Shown here in pieces: positions 1 through 8,828 of a stretch of 64,000 nucleotides of DNA. Numbering within the stretch: the stretch's first letter is position 1; each line of letters opens with the position of its first letter. The stretch covers positions 53,195-117,194 of the forward strand of contig CAMDNQ010000011.1 of the NCBI GenBank assembly GCA_945903265.1, in the 5' to 3' direction. This DNA is from Candidatus Sulfopaludibacter sp. SbA3 (GTDB taxonomy: Bacteria; Acidobacteriota; Vicinamibacteria; Vicinamibacterales; UBA2999). The notes beneath the pieces are model-generated. The model did not search any database, was not told the DNA's origin, and saw only the letters and a list, made by a program, of their open reading frames with translations. A program made the translations under genes and the position numbers.

Positions 1-2
1 AC

Positions 3-977
3 TTTCACAGCGATGCGCTGAAGGTGACCGAGCGTTTCATGATGATCGATGCCGACACTATGCAATACGAGGCCACGATCACCGATCCAAAGGTGTTTTC
101 GCGGCCGTGGACGATCCGCATGCCGCTGCACCGCCACCGGGACATGGCGCGCGTGCTCGAGTACCAGTGCCGGGCTGAGATGGAAGAGGCCAGCGGCGAC
201 TTCGAGCGCGAGCCGCGGACCTGGTACTCAGGCGCGGAATCGGCCGCCGTCGCCGCTCCCGCGCCGGCGTCACCGCGGCCGTCGGCCGCCGCCGCATCGC
301 GGCCCGATGTGAACGGCTTCTTCCAGGCTGACGCGGGCGGCGCGAACTGGGGGTTCGAGAAGCACAACGAGCCGTTCACGCCGGGAGGCCGCGGCGTCCT
401 CGTGGAGCCGCTGGCGCTGCCCTATCAGCCGTGGGCGAGGGACGAGAAGGTCAGCCGGAACCTGCCCGAACGCGGGTATGACGATCCGACGGCGCACTGT
501 TTCGTTGGGGGCGTCCCGCGCGCCATCTATGTGCCGTCGCCGTTTCACATCGTGCAGACAGCGACTCACATCGTCATCCTCCACGAGCGGATGTCGTGGC
601 GGATCATCCCGCTCGACGGGTCGCCATTTCTTCCCGACACCATCCGCCTCTGGATGGGCGACTCGCGCGGGCGCTGGGATGGCAGCACCCTCGTCGTCGA
701 GACGCGGAATCTCAACGGCAAATCCTGGTTGAACGAGGTCGGCGACGTGATCAGCCATGCGGCCTACGTCGTCGAGCGGTTCACGCCCGTGGAGGGCGGA
801 CATCTCCAGTACGAGGCGACCGTCACCGATCCGGTCGTCTATACGCGGCCCTGGACGATTGCCATGCCGCTGCGACGCCAGAATGGCGAACTGCTCGAGG
901 TCGCCTGTCTCGAGGACAACCAGGACCTGAAGCACCTGAAGGACATCCGGGATGCGGCACGACGAGGACAACGATGA
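3..977 (+). CDS. Secreted GRWDG-family hypothetical protein, 5' truncated by window edge
   Basis: The frame is open through the left edge, so the start lies outside; a GTG at 24 is internal. The visible part holds the end of one family unit (FHSDALKVTERF, then a TRPW-like FSRPW, residues 1-60), a Pro/Ala-rich linker, and one complete unit ending in GRWDGSTLVVE, VVERFTP and YTRPW. Related proteins lie at 48818-49804 and 49792-50535, each with one unit, so this gene looks like an internal duplication. Function is unknown; the relatives carry signal peptides, so an exported location is inferred. Its TGA overlaps the next gene's ATG (ATGA), which implies translational coupling. Confidence 0.75.
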   Translation, partial: FHSDALKVTERFMMIDADTMQYEATITDPKVFSRPWTIRMPLHRHRDMARVLEYQCRAEMEEASGDFEREPRTWYSGAESAAVAAPAPASPRPSAAAASRPDVNGFFQADAGGANWGFEKHNEPFTPGGRGVLVEPLALPYQPWARDEKVSRNLPERGYDDPTAHCFVGGVPRAIYVPSPFHIVQTATHIVILHERMSWRIIPLDGSPFLPDTIRLWMGDSRGRWDGSTLVVETRNLNGKSWLNEVGDVISHAAYVVERFTPVEGGHLQYEATVTDPVVYTRPWTIAMPLRRQNGELLEVACLEDNQDLKHLKDIRDAARRGQR

Positions 978-1405
978 ACAATGCGAAGGCGCGGTGCGGT
1001 CGTGTGGTGGCGGCGGCGGCGTTCATCGGCAGTGTGCTTGGGGCGCTGGTGTCGCCGGCCGGCGCCCATCACTCGTTTTCGGCCGAATTCGACATCAACA
1101 AGCCGATCAAGCTGATGGGGGCGGTCACCGAGATGCGCTGGTCGAATCCCCATGCGTGGATTTACATCGACGTCAAAAGCGCAGACGGGAAGGTCGTGAA
1201 CTGGGCGGTCGAACTGAGCGCCGCCAACCAACTCTACCGCCGGGGCTGGCGGCGCGAGGACGTCGTGGTTGGGGCGGTGGTGACCGTGGAGGGGTGGCTG
1301 GCGCGCAACGGGACGCCGACGGTCAACGCCAATACGGGGCTGATCCAGCTCCCGGACGGCCGGAAGCTGTCGGGGGGCGCTCCCGGCGAGACGGGGCCTC
1401 GGTGA
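974..1405 (+). CDS. DUF6152 family exported protein
   Basis: A 143-residue protein with an N-terminal signal peptide ending near SPAGA. The mature part opens with the family hallmark HHSFSAEFD, followed by an NPHAWIYIDVK strand motif and a small beta-rich domain. The start is fixed by the 4-base ATGA overlap with the preceding GRWDG-family gene. A paralog lies at 24348-24746. The biochemical role of DUF6152 is unknown to me; its coupling to a secreted GRWDG protein suggests the two act together in the envelope. Confidence 0.85.
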   Translation: MNNAKARCGRVVAAAAFIGSVLGALVSPAGAHHSFSAEFDINKPIKLMGAVTEMRWSNPHAWIYIDVKSADGKVVNWAVELSAANQLYRRGWRREDVVVGAVVTVEGWLARNGTPTVNANTGLIQLPDGRKLSGGAPGETGPR

Positions 1406-1423
1406 TTCGGTGAGCCTGCGTGG

Positions 1424-2173
1424 TTATCCGAGGAGCCGGCCGCCGTCGACGACGATGGCGGTGCCGGTTGACGCCGTCAGCGTGGCGGCGGATACCACCG
1501 CCCGGCCCACGTCTTCCGGCTGAACGAGACGTCCCAGCGGCGTCTTGTCGATGTACGCCTGGCGCCACGCCGGGTCCATCCCCTTGATGAACTCCGTGTC
1601 GACGAGGCCAGGGCTGACGGTCATGACGCGGACGGAGGGCGCGAGCGCGCGCGCGAGCGACACGCTCATCGTATTCAGCGCGGCCTTGGACGCGCAGTAC
1701 GCGACGTTGCTGCCGATGCCAAGCGTAGCCGCCACCGACGAAATGTTGACGACCACCCCGCCGCCCCGCTGTTCGAGCAGGCGCCGCAACGCGCGGATGG
1801 TGGCAAACGGTCCGCGCCAGTTCGTCGCAAAAATCTGATCGATCAGGCCGTCGTCGAGCGCGTCGAGATCCTCATGCGGGACGAACCGCGTCGTCCCCGC
1901 GGAATTGACAAGGACGTCCACGGTGCCGAACCGCTCGGCGAGCTGGGTAGCGAGGCGCTGGAGGCTGGCGGGCGCGGTGACGTCGGCCTGCATGGCGGCA
2001 TGCCCTGTTCCGGGCAAAGAGCCGGCAAGGGCTTCGGCTTCAGCCTGCTTGCCGCGGTAGACCGCGACGACCTGCGCGCCCGCCTCGGCGAGCGCGCGGC
2101 AGATGGCGACCCCGATGCCCCCCGTGGCGCCGGTGACGACGGCGACCTTGCCTTGGAGTAAACCGCTGTTCAC
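1424..2173 (-). CDS. Short-chain dehydrogenase/reductase (SDR)
   Basis: Classical SDR of 249 residues. The NAD(P)-binding TGATGGIG motif is at residues 14-21, NSAG at 90-93, the catalytic Ser at 145/146, and YCASK with Tyr159 and Lys163. The C-terminal VDGGRLLG is typical of FabG-like reductases. It starts with GTG with no clear Shine-Dalgarno and follows the HisD-like gene (stop at 2217) by 43 bp. Substrate cannot be assigned; FabG itself is less likely because no fatty-acid genes are nearby. Confidence 0.88.
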   Translation of the reverse strand: MNSGLLQGKVAVVTGATGGIGVAICRALAEAGAQVVAVYRGKQAEAEALAGSLPGTGHAAMQADVTAPASLQRLATQLAERFGTVDVLVNSAGTTRFVPHEDLDALDDGLIDQIFATNWRGPFATIRALRRLLEQRGGGVVVNISSVAATLGIGSNVAYCASKAALNTMSVSLARALAPSVRVMTVSPGLVDTEFIKGMDPAWRQAYIDKTPLGRLVQPEDVGRAVVSAATLTASTGTAIVVDGGRLLG

Positions 2174-2180
2174 GCTTCTG

Positions 2181-2220
2181 GGTGCTTGGTTCTCAGTTCG
2201 TGTTCAGGTTCGGGGTTCAC
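2181..2220. repeat. Weak 6-7 bp period repeat (TTC-centred)
   Basis: TTC recurs at 2190, 2197, 2203, 2209 and 2216, steps of 7, 6, 6 and 7 bases. The array fills the gap between the HisD-like stop and the SDR start. It is a degenerate member of the gene-border heptad arrays seen elsewhere in this window. Confidence 0.4.
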
Positions 2221-3506
2221 TGAGCCACCCCCGCCTTCGCGTACTTGCGCACGCGATGATCCGCCTGTTCTTTGTGCCCCCAGAAACGTTCGATTTCGCA
2301 GAGCCGCGAGCAGTACTCGCCGATGATGACGGTCGCTTCCGGCGTCACGTGCTGATACGTCACCGTCTTGAGGAACTTTCCGACCCAGAGTCCGCCGGTG
2401 TACCTGGCGGCGCGCCTGGTCGGCAGGATGTGGTTGGTGCCAATCACCTTGTCGCCATAGGCGACGTTGGTTTCCGGGCCGAGGAAGAGGGAGCCGTAGT
2501 TTTTCATCCGCTCGAGGAAGTACTGCGGATTGCGCGTCAGGATCTCCACGTGCTCACTGGCAATTTCGTCGGCGACCTCGACGGCTTCCGCCTCGTCATC
2601 GACAAGGATGATCCGCCCGTAATCGCGCCACGATACGCCCGCGAGGTCCGCCGTCGGCAGCACCGTCAGCTGGCGCTCCACTTCCTTGACGACGGCGTCG
2701 GCCAGCGCCCGCGACGTGGTGACGAGCACCGCCGGCGAGTTGGGTCCATGCTCGGCCTGTCCGAGAAGATCGGTCGCGACCATGTCGGCAGACGCGGTGT
2801 CATCGGCCACGACGAGGATTTCGGTCGGACCGGCGAGCAGATCGATGCCGACGCGGCCGAAGAGCTGCCGCTTCGCTTCCGCAACGTAGGCATTGCCCGG
2901 CCCGACGAGCATGTCGACCGGAGCCATGGAGGCGGTGCCCAGGCCCATCGCGGCAATCGCCTGGACGCCGCCGAGAATGTAGATTTCGTCGGCGCCGGCC
3001 AGCGCCATCGCGACGATGGTCTCGGGGTGCGCGCGCCCTTCGTAGGGAGGCGTGCACGCGATGACGCGCGGCACACCGGCGACCTTGGCGGTCAGGATGC
3101 TCATGTGCGCCGACGCGATCATCGGATAGCGGCCGCCGGGGACGTAGCACCCCACGCTCTGGATCGGGATGTTCTTGTGCCCGAGGGTCACGCCCGGCAT
3201 CGTTTCGATCTCGACGTCGCGGAGCGCATCGCGCTGGGCTTCGGCGAAGACGCGGATCTGACGCTGAGCGAACTCGATATCGCGCCGAACGCCGGGATCG
3301 ACGCGCTCCAGCAGCTCGGCGATCGCCGCCGGAGACAACCGGAAGTCTGCGGGGGCCCAGCGATCGAATTTCTGGGAATAGGCGCGAACGGCCTCGTCGC
3401 CCCGCGTCTCGACATCCTGGAGGATCGACTCCACCGTCTTGCGGACGGCGTCGTCGGCCGCGCGCGACGCCGCCTCCGTGATCCCCGTCTTGAGGTCTGT
3501 GGCCAT
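2217..3506 (-). CDS. Histidinol dehydrogenase-family protein (HpsN-like)
   Basis: A 429-residue HisD-superfamily NAD-dependent, zinc-dependent alcohol dehydrogenase. All catalytic positions are present: Gln250 and His253 (GQAEHG), Glu318-His319 (SEH), Asp352 and His411 (FWGHKE), matching the zinc ligands and acid/base pair of HisD. The sequence resembles stand-alone HisD homologues such as sulfopropanediol dehydrogenase HpsN more than biosynthetic HisD, and no other his genes are near. I chose ATG 3506; a TTG upstream at 3545 would add 13 residues with no support. It is divergent from the aminotransferase at 3564. True substrate unknown. Confidence 0.85.
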   Translation of the reverse strand: MATDLKTGITEAASRAADDAVRKTVESILQDVETRGDEAVRAYSQKFDRWAPADFRLSPAAIAELLERVDPGVRRDIEFAQRQIRVFAEAQRDALRDVEIETMPGVTLGHKNIPIQSVGCYVPGGRYPMIASAHMSILTAKVAGVPRVIACTPPYEGRAHPETIVAMALAGADEIYILGGVQAIAAMGLGTASMAPVDMLVGPGNAYVAEAKRQLFGRVGIDLLAGPTEILVVADDTASADMVATDLLGQAEHGPNSPAVLVTTSRALADAVVKEVERQLTVLPTADLAGVSWRDYGRIILVDDEAEAVEVADEIASEHVEILTRNPQYFLERMKNYGSLFLGPETNVAYGDKVIGTNHILPTRRAARYTGGLWVGKFLKTVTYQHVTPEATVIIGEYCSRLCEIERFWGHKEQADHRVRKYAKAGVAQ

Positions 3507-3563
3507 AGCTCGCGAATCATGGCATGCGGGAGGTAAGATGAACAACTCTCAGGGGAGCAGCAT

Positions 3564-4757
3564 ATGACTCGCGCCGGACGGCATTTCCTCCAGATTCCGG
3601 GACCGACCAACGTTCCCGACCGCGTACTCAGGGCGATGGATGGCCCGACGATCGATCACCGCGGGCCCGACTTTGCGAAGCTCGGGAAAGAGGTCCTCGA
3701 AGGACTGCGGCCCATCTTCCAGACCAGGGGCGCGGTCGTTATTTACCCCGCGTCCGGCACCGGCGCGTGCGAGGCGGCGCTCGTCAACACCCTCTCGTCG
3801 GGCGATCGCGTCCTCATCATGGAGACCGGCTGGTTTTCGCACATCGCCTGGCGCGAGACGGCGACCAAGCTGGGACTGCAGGTCGAGTACGCGCCGGGTA
3901 CGTGGCGGCGTGGCGCCTCCCCTGAAGATCTGGAGCAGCGGCTCCGGGACGACAAGACACACACGATCAAGGCGGTCGTCGTCGTCCATAACGAGACCTC
4001 GACGGGTGTCGTGAGCCGCATTGCCGATCTCCGCAAGGCGATGAACAGCGCGCGGCATCCCGCTCTGCTCATCATCGACACCGTTTCGTCGCTCGGATCG
4101 ATCGACTATCGCCACGACGAATGGGAAGTCGACGTCACGGTGACCGGCTCCCAGAAAGGGCTGATGCTGCCGCCCGGTCTCGGGTACAACGCCATTTCGG
4201 AGAAGGCGCTTGCCGCGAGCAAGACGGCGACGCTGCCAAAGGCCTACTGGGACTGGGAGCCGATGCTCAAGAACAACGCATCGGGATACTTTCCCTACAC
4301 GCCCGCCACCAACCTGCTCTACGCCATGCGCGAGGCGCTGGCGATGATGCAGGAAGAGGGGCTGCAGAATATTTTCCGCCGCCATCAGCGGCACGGCGAC
4401 GCGACGCGCGCGGCGGTCCGCGCCTGGGGCCTCGAGATCATGTGCGAGGACCCGCGCGAGTACTCGAACTCGCTCACGGCCATCTACACACCCGAAGGTC
4501 ACGACGCCGACACGCTGCGCGCGCTGATCCTCGACAGGTTCGACATGTCGCTCGGCACCGGCCTCGGCAAGCTCGCGGGCAAGGTGTTCCGCATCGGCCA
4601 CCTGGGATCGTTCAACGATCTCATGCTGGCCGGTACGCTGTCCGGCGTCGAGATGGGCCTTCGCCTCGCCGGCATCCCGCACACGCCCGGCGGCGTCCTT
4701 GCGGCGCTCGACACGTTGAGCGTTCCCGCATCGAAGGCCGAACCGGTGATGTCCTGA
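3564..4757 (+). CDS. Serine-glyoxylate / alanine-glyoxylate aminotransferase (class V, PLP)
   Basis: Fold-type I PLP enzyme of 397 residues that transfers an amino group from serine or alanine to glyoxylate. It shows the N-terminal PGPTNVP, the phosphate-binding SGTG (64-67), Asp172 for the pyridine nitrogen, and the Schiff-base lysine Lys198 in TGSQKG. The C-terminal GKVFRIGHLG is typical of serine-glyoxylate aminotransferases. A Shine-Dalgarno AGGGGAG lies 6 bases before the ATG. One base separates its stop from the GTG of the FAD/Fe-S dehydrogenase, so the two form an operon and suggest glyoxylate/2-hydroxyacid turnover. Confidence 0.88.
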   Translation: MTRAGRHFLQIPGPTNVPDRVLRAMDGPTIDHRGPDFAKLGKEVLEGLRPIFQTRGAVVIYPASGTGACEAALVNTLSSGDRVLIMETGWFSHIAWRETATKLGLQVEYAPGTWRRGASPEDLEQRLRDDKTHTIKAVVVVHNETSTGVVSRIADLRKAMNSARHPALLIIDTVSSLGSIDYRHDEWEVDVTVTGSQKGLMLPPGLGYNAISEKALAASKTATLPKAYWDWEPMLKNNASGYFPYTPATNLLYAMREALAMMQEEGLQNIFRRHQRHGDATRAAVRAWGLEIMCEDPREYSNSLTAIYTPEGHDADTLRALILDRFDMSLGTGLGKLAGKVFRIGHLGSFNDLMLAGTLSGVEMGLRLAGIPHTPGGVLAALDTLSVPASKAEPVMS

Positions 4758-4758
4758 G

Positions 4759-7650
4759 GTGCAGCTCGCACCCCTCCCCCTCAGTTCCCACGCGAAGCCG
4801 GTAGACACTTTCGGGCGCAGCGCCGAGCTCGAACAGGCGCTGAAACGCGCGGTCGCCGGCGAAGTCCGCTTCGACCGCGGGACCCGCGCTCTGTACGCGA
4901 CAGACGCCTCCAATTACCGCCAGCCGCCGATCGGCCTGGTGATCCCGCGGGACGAGAACGACGTCATCGCCACTGTGGCGCTCTGCCGCGAATACGGCGC
5001 GCCGGTGCTGTCGCGGGGCGCCGGCACGAGCCTCGCCGGCCAGTGCTGCAACGTCGCCGTCATCCTCGATTTCTCGAAGTACATGCACCGGATCCTCGAG
5101 CTGGATCCGGCGCGCCGCATGGCTAGAATCCAGCCGGGCGTCGTGTGCGACACGCTGCGGAACGCGGCCGAGAAGTTTCAGCTGACCTGGGCGCCCGACC
5201 CCTCCACGCACAGCCGCTGCACGCTGGGCGGAATGATTGGGAACAACTCCTGCGGCACCCATTCGCTGATGGCGGGCAAGACCGTCGACAACATCCAGGA
5301 ACTGCGCGTGCTGCTGTACGACGGAACCCAGCTGACCGTCGGCCCGACCAGTGATGCCGAGCTCGCGGCCATCATCGCGGGAGGCGGCCGCCGTGGCGGG
5401 ATCTACGCCGGGTTGAAAGACATCCGCGATCGCTACGCGACACTGGTCCGCGAGCGTTTCCCGGACATTCCCCGCCGCGTCTCAGGCTACAACCTGGACC
5501 AGCTGCTGCCGGAAAACGGTTTCAACGTGGCGCGCGCGCTGGTCGGCAGCGAAGGCACCTGCGCCCTGGTGCTCGAGGCGAAGGCGACGCTCATCCCCAG
5601 CCCGCAGCATCGCTCGCTCGTCGGCCTCGGATATCCAGACACGTTCCAGGCCGCCGACCACGTGATGGACATCCTCGAGCTGAAGCCGATCGGCCTCGAG
5701 GGCTTCGAGGGCATCATGGTCGACGGGCTCCGCAAGAAAGGCGCGCCGAACCTCGAACTCCTTCCGGAAGGACGCGGATTCCTGCTGGCCGAATTCGGCG
5801 CCGACAGCGACGCCGACGCGCAGGCGGCGGCCGAGCGGCTCGTCGAGCGCCTGAAGAAACAGCCAGGCGCGCCGAACATGCGGATCTACACGAAGGCCGA
5901 GTCGCGCCACGTGTGGCGCATCCGCGAGGCGGGACCGCGCGCGGCGATTTCTGCGCCGGGCATGCCGCCGCGGTACGAGGGGTGGGACGATTCCGCCGTG
6001 CCGCCGGCCAATCTTGGACGCTATCTCCGCGAGCTGCGCGCGCTGCTGGACGAATACAACTATCAGGCGGCGTATTACGGGCACTTCGGCCATGCCTGCA
6101 TCCACATGCAGGTCAGCTTCGATCTCAGAAGCGAGGCGGGCGTCCGCACCTACGGAGAGTTTGTCGACCGCGCCGCCGACCTCGTCGTGAAGCATGGCGG
6201 GTCGATCTCGGGCGAGCATGGCGACGGACAGGCCCGCGGCGCGCTGCTGCCCAAGATGTTCGGTCCCGAGCTCATGGAAGGCCTGCGTGAGTTCAAGCGC
6301 CTGTGGGACCCGGACTGGAAGATGAACCCGGGCAAGTTGATCGACGCCTACGCGCCCACGGAAAACCTGAAGCTGGGCGCCGACTATAAGCCTCACGACC
6401 CGCCCACGCACTTCAAGTTTCCCGACGACAGCGGATCGTTCGCGAAGGCGACCCTGCGCTGCATCGGCATCGGCGAATGCCGCAAGCAGGATTACGGCAC
6501 GATGTGCCCGAGCTATATGGCGACGCTGGAGGAACAGCACAGCACGCGCGGCCGCGCGCACATGCTGTTCGAAGTCCTCTCTGGCGAGATCATCGACGGC
6601 ACGTGGACCAACGAGCACGTGAAAGAGTCGATGGACCTCTGCCTGTCGTGCAAGGCGTGCAAGACAGAGTGCCCGGCCAACGTGGACGTGGCAACGTATC
6701 GCTCGGAGTTCCTGTCGCACTACTACGAGAAGCATGCGCGCCCGCTCGAAGCCTACGCCTTCGGCTGGTTCGATCAGTGGGCGCGCCTCGCGTCGGGCAT
6801 GCCGCAGCTGGCCAACTTTGGATCGCGCGCGCCAGGTCTAAGCGGTCTGATGCGCAAGGTCCTTCACCTGGCTCCGGAGCGCGAGCTGCCCCGCTTTGCC
6901 ACGACGACGTTCAAGAAATGGGCAACGCAGCACGATGTCCCCGGCTCCGCGGACGTCATCCTGTGGGGCGACACGTTCAACAACTACCTGCATCCAGAGA
7001 CGAGCATCGCGGCGTATGAAGTCCTCACGGGCGCCGGATTCCGCGTGGGGGTGCCGAAGGGACATCTCTGCTGCGGCAGGCCGCTGTACGACTTCGGGAT
7101 GCTCGACCGCGCCAAGAGCTACCTGCGTCAGGTGATGTCGGCGCTTGGCCCGGACATCGATGCCGGCCGCCCGCTTGTCGTCCTCGAACCGAGCTGCGCG
7201 TCGGTCTTCAGAGACGAGCTTCGCAACCTCTTTCCGGAAGATCCGCGCGCCCAGAAGCTCCGCGCCCAGACGTTCGTCCTGAGCGAGTTCCTGACAAAGT
7301 ACGCGCCCGACTATGCGCCGTCACTGAAGCGGAAGGTGCTGCTCCACGGCCATTGCCACCAGAAGGCGATCATCAAGATGGATCATGAGGTCGCGCTGCT
7401 CGAGAAGCTCGGCGCCGAGGTGCGGATGCCGGATGCCGGGTGCTGCGGGATGGCGGGGCCGTTCGGATTCTCCGCGGACAAGATCGACGTCTCGAAAGCG
7501 ATCGGCGAGCGCGTGCTTCTCCCCGCCGTCCGCGCCACCTCCGACGACACGCTCATCGTCGCCGACGGTTTCAGCTGCCAGGAACAGATCTCCCAGCTCA
7601 CCGGCCGCAAGGCGATCCACCTCGCCCAGGCACTGCGCCTCGCCACGTAA
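4759..7650 (+). CDS. FAD-linked 2-hydroxyacid dehydrogenase fused to Fe-S/CCG domains (GlcD+GlcF or YdiJ type)
   Basis: A 963-residue fusion. The N-terminal FAD-binding half (about 1-500) carries GAGTSLAG near 90, NNSCGTHS near 165 and GEHGDG near 485, as in GlcD/D-lactate dehydrogenases. The second half has ferredoxin-like cysteines (GECRKQ near 574; CLSCKACKTECP near 628) and two cysteine-rich CCG segments (LCCGRP near 771, GCCGMAG near 894) with HGHCHQK between. It should oxidise a D-2-hydroxyacid and pass electrons to the quinone pool. The aminotransferase just upstream makes glycolate, glycerate or lactate plausible. GTG start with no strong Shine-Dalgarno, consistent with coupling. Confidence 0.88.
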   Translation: MQLAPLPLSSHAKPVDTFGRSAELEQALKRAVAGEVRFDRGTRALYATDASNYRQPPIGLVIPRDENDVIATVALCREYGAPVLSRGAGTSLAGQCCNVAVILDFSKYMHRILELDPARRMARIQPGVVCDTLRNAAEKFQLTWAPDPSTHSRCTLGGMIGNNSCGTHSLMAGKTVDNIQELRVLLYDGTQLTVGPTSDAELAAIIAGGGRRGGIYAGLKDIRDRYATLVRERFPDIPRRVSGYNLDQLLPENGFNVARALVGSEGTCALVLEAKATLIPSPQHRSLVGLGYPDTFQAADHVMDILELKPIGLEGFEGIMVDGLRKKGAPNLELLPEGRGFLLAEFGADSDADAQAAAERLVERLKKQPGAPNMRIYTKAESRHVWRIREAGPRAAISAPGMPPRYEGWDDSAVPPANLGRYLRELRALLDEYNYQAAYYGHFGHACIHMQVSFDLRSEAGVRTYGEFVDRAADLVVKHGGSISGEHGDGQARGALLPKMFGPELMEGLREFKRLWDPDWKMNPGKLIDAYAPTENLKLGADYKPHDPPTHFKFPDDSGSFAKATLRCIGIGECRKQDYGTMCPSYMATLEEQHSTRGRAHMLFEVLSGEIIDGTWTNEHVKESMDLCLSCKACKTECPANVDVATYRSEFLSHYYEKHARPLEAYAFGWFDQWARLASGMPQLANFGSRAPGLSGLMRKVLHLAPERELPRFATTTFKKWATQHDVPGSADVILWGDTFNNYLHPETSIAAYEVLTGAGFRVGVPKGHLCCGRPLYDFGMLDRAKSYLRQVMSALGPDIDAGRPLVVLEPSCASVFRDELRNLFPEDPRAQKLRAQTFVLSEFLTKYAPDYAPSLKRKVLLHGHCHQKAIIKMDHEVALLEKLGAEVRMPDAGCCGMAGPFGFSADKIDVSKAIGERVLLPAVRATSDDTLIVADGFSCQEQISQLTGRKAIHLAQALRLAT

Positions 7651-7661
7651 CCGCTCGCGTA

Positions 7662-7686
7662 CGTAGTGTCCGGCTTCAGCCGGACC
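7662..7686. repeat. GTAG-type dispersed palindrome
   Basis: Begins CGTAGT and continues as the 7-bp inverted repeat GTCCGGC/GCCGGAC (7668-7674 and 7679-7685) around TTCA. A near-identical copy with compensatory arm changes (GTCCGCC/GGCGGAC) lies at 21083-21107. It follows the FAD/Fe-S dehydrogenase stop by 12 bases and could act as a weak terminator, but has no U-run. Confidence 0.65.
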
Positions 7687-7705
7687 GTCTCGAACGATTC
7701 ACATC

Positions 7706-7853
7706 CGCCGGCAGCTGAGACCAGGTGTCTCGACTCCGCCAGCCGCGCGGCTCGCCCGCTGAGAGGCGTAACGCCTGATCTTGTTTTCGCAAAGCCGGTT
7801 CCCCGGCGACCGCGTCGGCCGGCTCCGCGAGACACCCGGTCTCACAGCCGGCG
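7706..7853. repeat. Long imperfect inverted repeat / structured intergenic element
   Basis: Arms at about 7706-7750 and 7810-7853 are imperfect reverse complements; the best-matched core is TGAGACC-N-GGTGTCTCG at 7716-7732 against CGAGACACC-N-GGTCTCA at 7828-7844. The loop holds GGCGTAACGCC (about 7765-7775) and a small GCCGG/CCGGC pairing near 7794-7807, so RNA from either strand would fold strongly. No coding frame is supported. It could be a non-autonomous mobile element or a structured RNA; I cannot tell which. Confidence 0.5.
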
Positions 7854-7897
7854 CTGTTCAGGACTGAAGGCGACGCGGGACGAGACACCTCAGATGA

Positions 7898-8713
7898 TTA
7901 CAGCCCTGGCGCTCGGCTACTGATTCGACACGTAAGCGCCTCAAAGCCGGTGCGGTTCAGTTGCGCGCCCGGCGGCCACCGCACCTCACCAACGTCGGGA
8001 TGGAGCTGGATCATGAAGTGGCTCCACGGCAGGTTCTTCGGTTGGATCGCGTAGGCCGATTCCGGTACGTAGTTCATGGATCCTTTTTTCGGCTTTGTTC
8101 GATTGCGAAGAAACAACGCTTGGATGACGACTTCACGGAGTTGAATTGTCACAGTAAAGGCGTGGAGGTGGTGGATCTTCCGAAGACTAGGGATTCTCGA
8201 AAACCCAGAATACGTAAATTCAACTCGTAGAGAGTCCTCTTTGGCGTATTTGGCACGACCGACCCACATCTCAACCCTGTTTGGCGGAAGCCAATCATCG
8301 CGTAGCTTCGTCCGTTGCGCTTGTGTGAAGAACGGCGCAGCTCCTGTCGCCGCTACATCGGCGTGGTCCAGGATGATGGACTTGATCGTCGTCCAAATAA
8401 TGAGTGCCGTGCATTGTTCGTCTGTGAAGATCTTCGGTTCGTCTGGTTTTAGAATTAACTGAGTGAGTAGGGGTTTGACTTGATTCTCGATCTGACTCAT
8501 CCACTGCGTGTTGCACGGTGTGCATACCACTGGCAGTCGAACATTGATGCGCTGCGCCGGGCCGCCAAGGCGCGCCGCGCCGCTGCGTGGCTTAGTCGAA
8601 ATCCGGAAATTTCTCGCTCCGAGGCCCTGAAGGAGGCGCGACAGCCATGATGGAAACAAATCCTCAGGGCTCATGGGTTCGACTGTCGGCCCGCAGAACG
8701 CACACTCGTTCAT
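7898..8713 (-). CDS. HNH-like zinc-ribbon hypothetical protein, compositionally atypical
   Basis: A 271-residue protein whose N-terminus has a CAFCG pair, then SPEDLFPSWL, then VVCTPCNTQW. This is the layout of small HNH-like proteins of the form CxxC, (E)H(V/I)xPxWL, CxxCN-x-x-W. Here the His expected in the EH motif is Asp (ED), so nuclease activity is doubtful. The rest has no recognised domain. The coding sequence is visibly AT-richer than its neighbours and sits beside a structured element, suggesting horizontal acquisition. No partner gene is evident. Confidence 0.65.
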   Translation of the reverse strand: MNECAFCGPTVEPMSPEDLFPSWLSRLLQGLGARNFRISTKPRSGAARLGGPAQRINVRLPVVCTPCNTQWMSQIENQVKPLLTQLILKPDEPKIFTDEQCTALIIWTTIKSIILDHADVAATGAAPFFTQAQRTKLRDDWLPPNRVEMWVGRAKYAKEDSLRVEFTYSGFSRIPSLRKIHHLHAFTVTIQLREVVIQALFLRNRTKPKKGSMNYVPESAYAIQPKNLPWSHFMIQLHPDVGEVRWPPGAQLNRTGFEALTCRISSRAPGL

Positions 8714-8761
8714 CGACGTTTTCTAGCTATCCGCTTTGAGCGTGATGCTTTCGCCGCCACG

Positions 8762-8809
8762 GAACATCGAACACGAACGTGGAACTTGGAACCCGGAACT
8801 CAGAACGGC
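8762..8809. repeat. Degenerate heptad array (GAACnnn)
   Basis: GAAC recurs at 8762, 8769, 8775, 8782, 8789, 8796 and 8803, six steps that are all 7 bases except one of 6. The three bases between GAAC cores differ from unit to unit. The array lies between the HNH-like gene start and the aldolase stop. Confidence 0.7.
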
Positions 8810-8828
8810 AGCGTTCTGCGTTCCTGTT

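Noticed and set aside
2217..3506. Calling the dehydrogenase hisD or hpsN outright
   Set aside because: No histidine or sulfonate genes are present nearby, and residue conservation fits the whole superfamily.
2103..3536. A 477-codon plus-strand frame across the HisD-like gene
   Set aside because: It is a GC-driven shadow; the minus strand carries every HisD catalytic residue.
5482..6735. A 417-codon minus-strand frame inside the FAD/Fe-S dehydrogenase
   Set aside because: Low-complexity Arg/Val/Leu translation with no start signal; the plus frame has intact FAD and Fe-S motifs.
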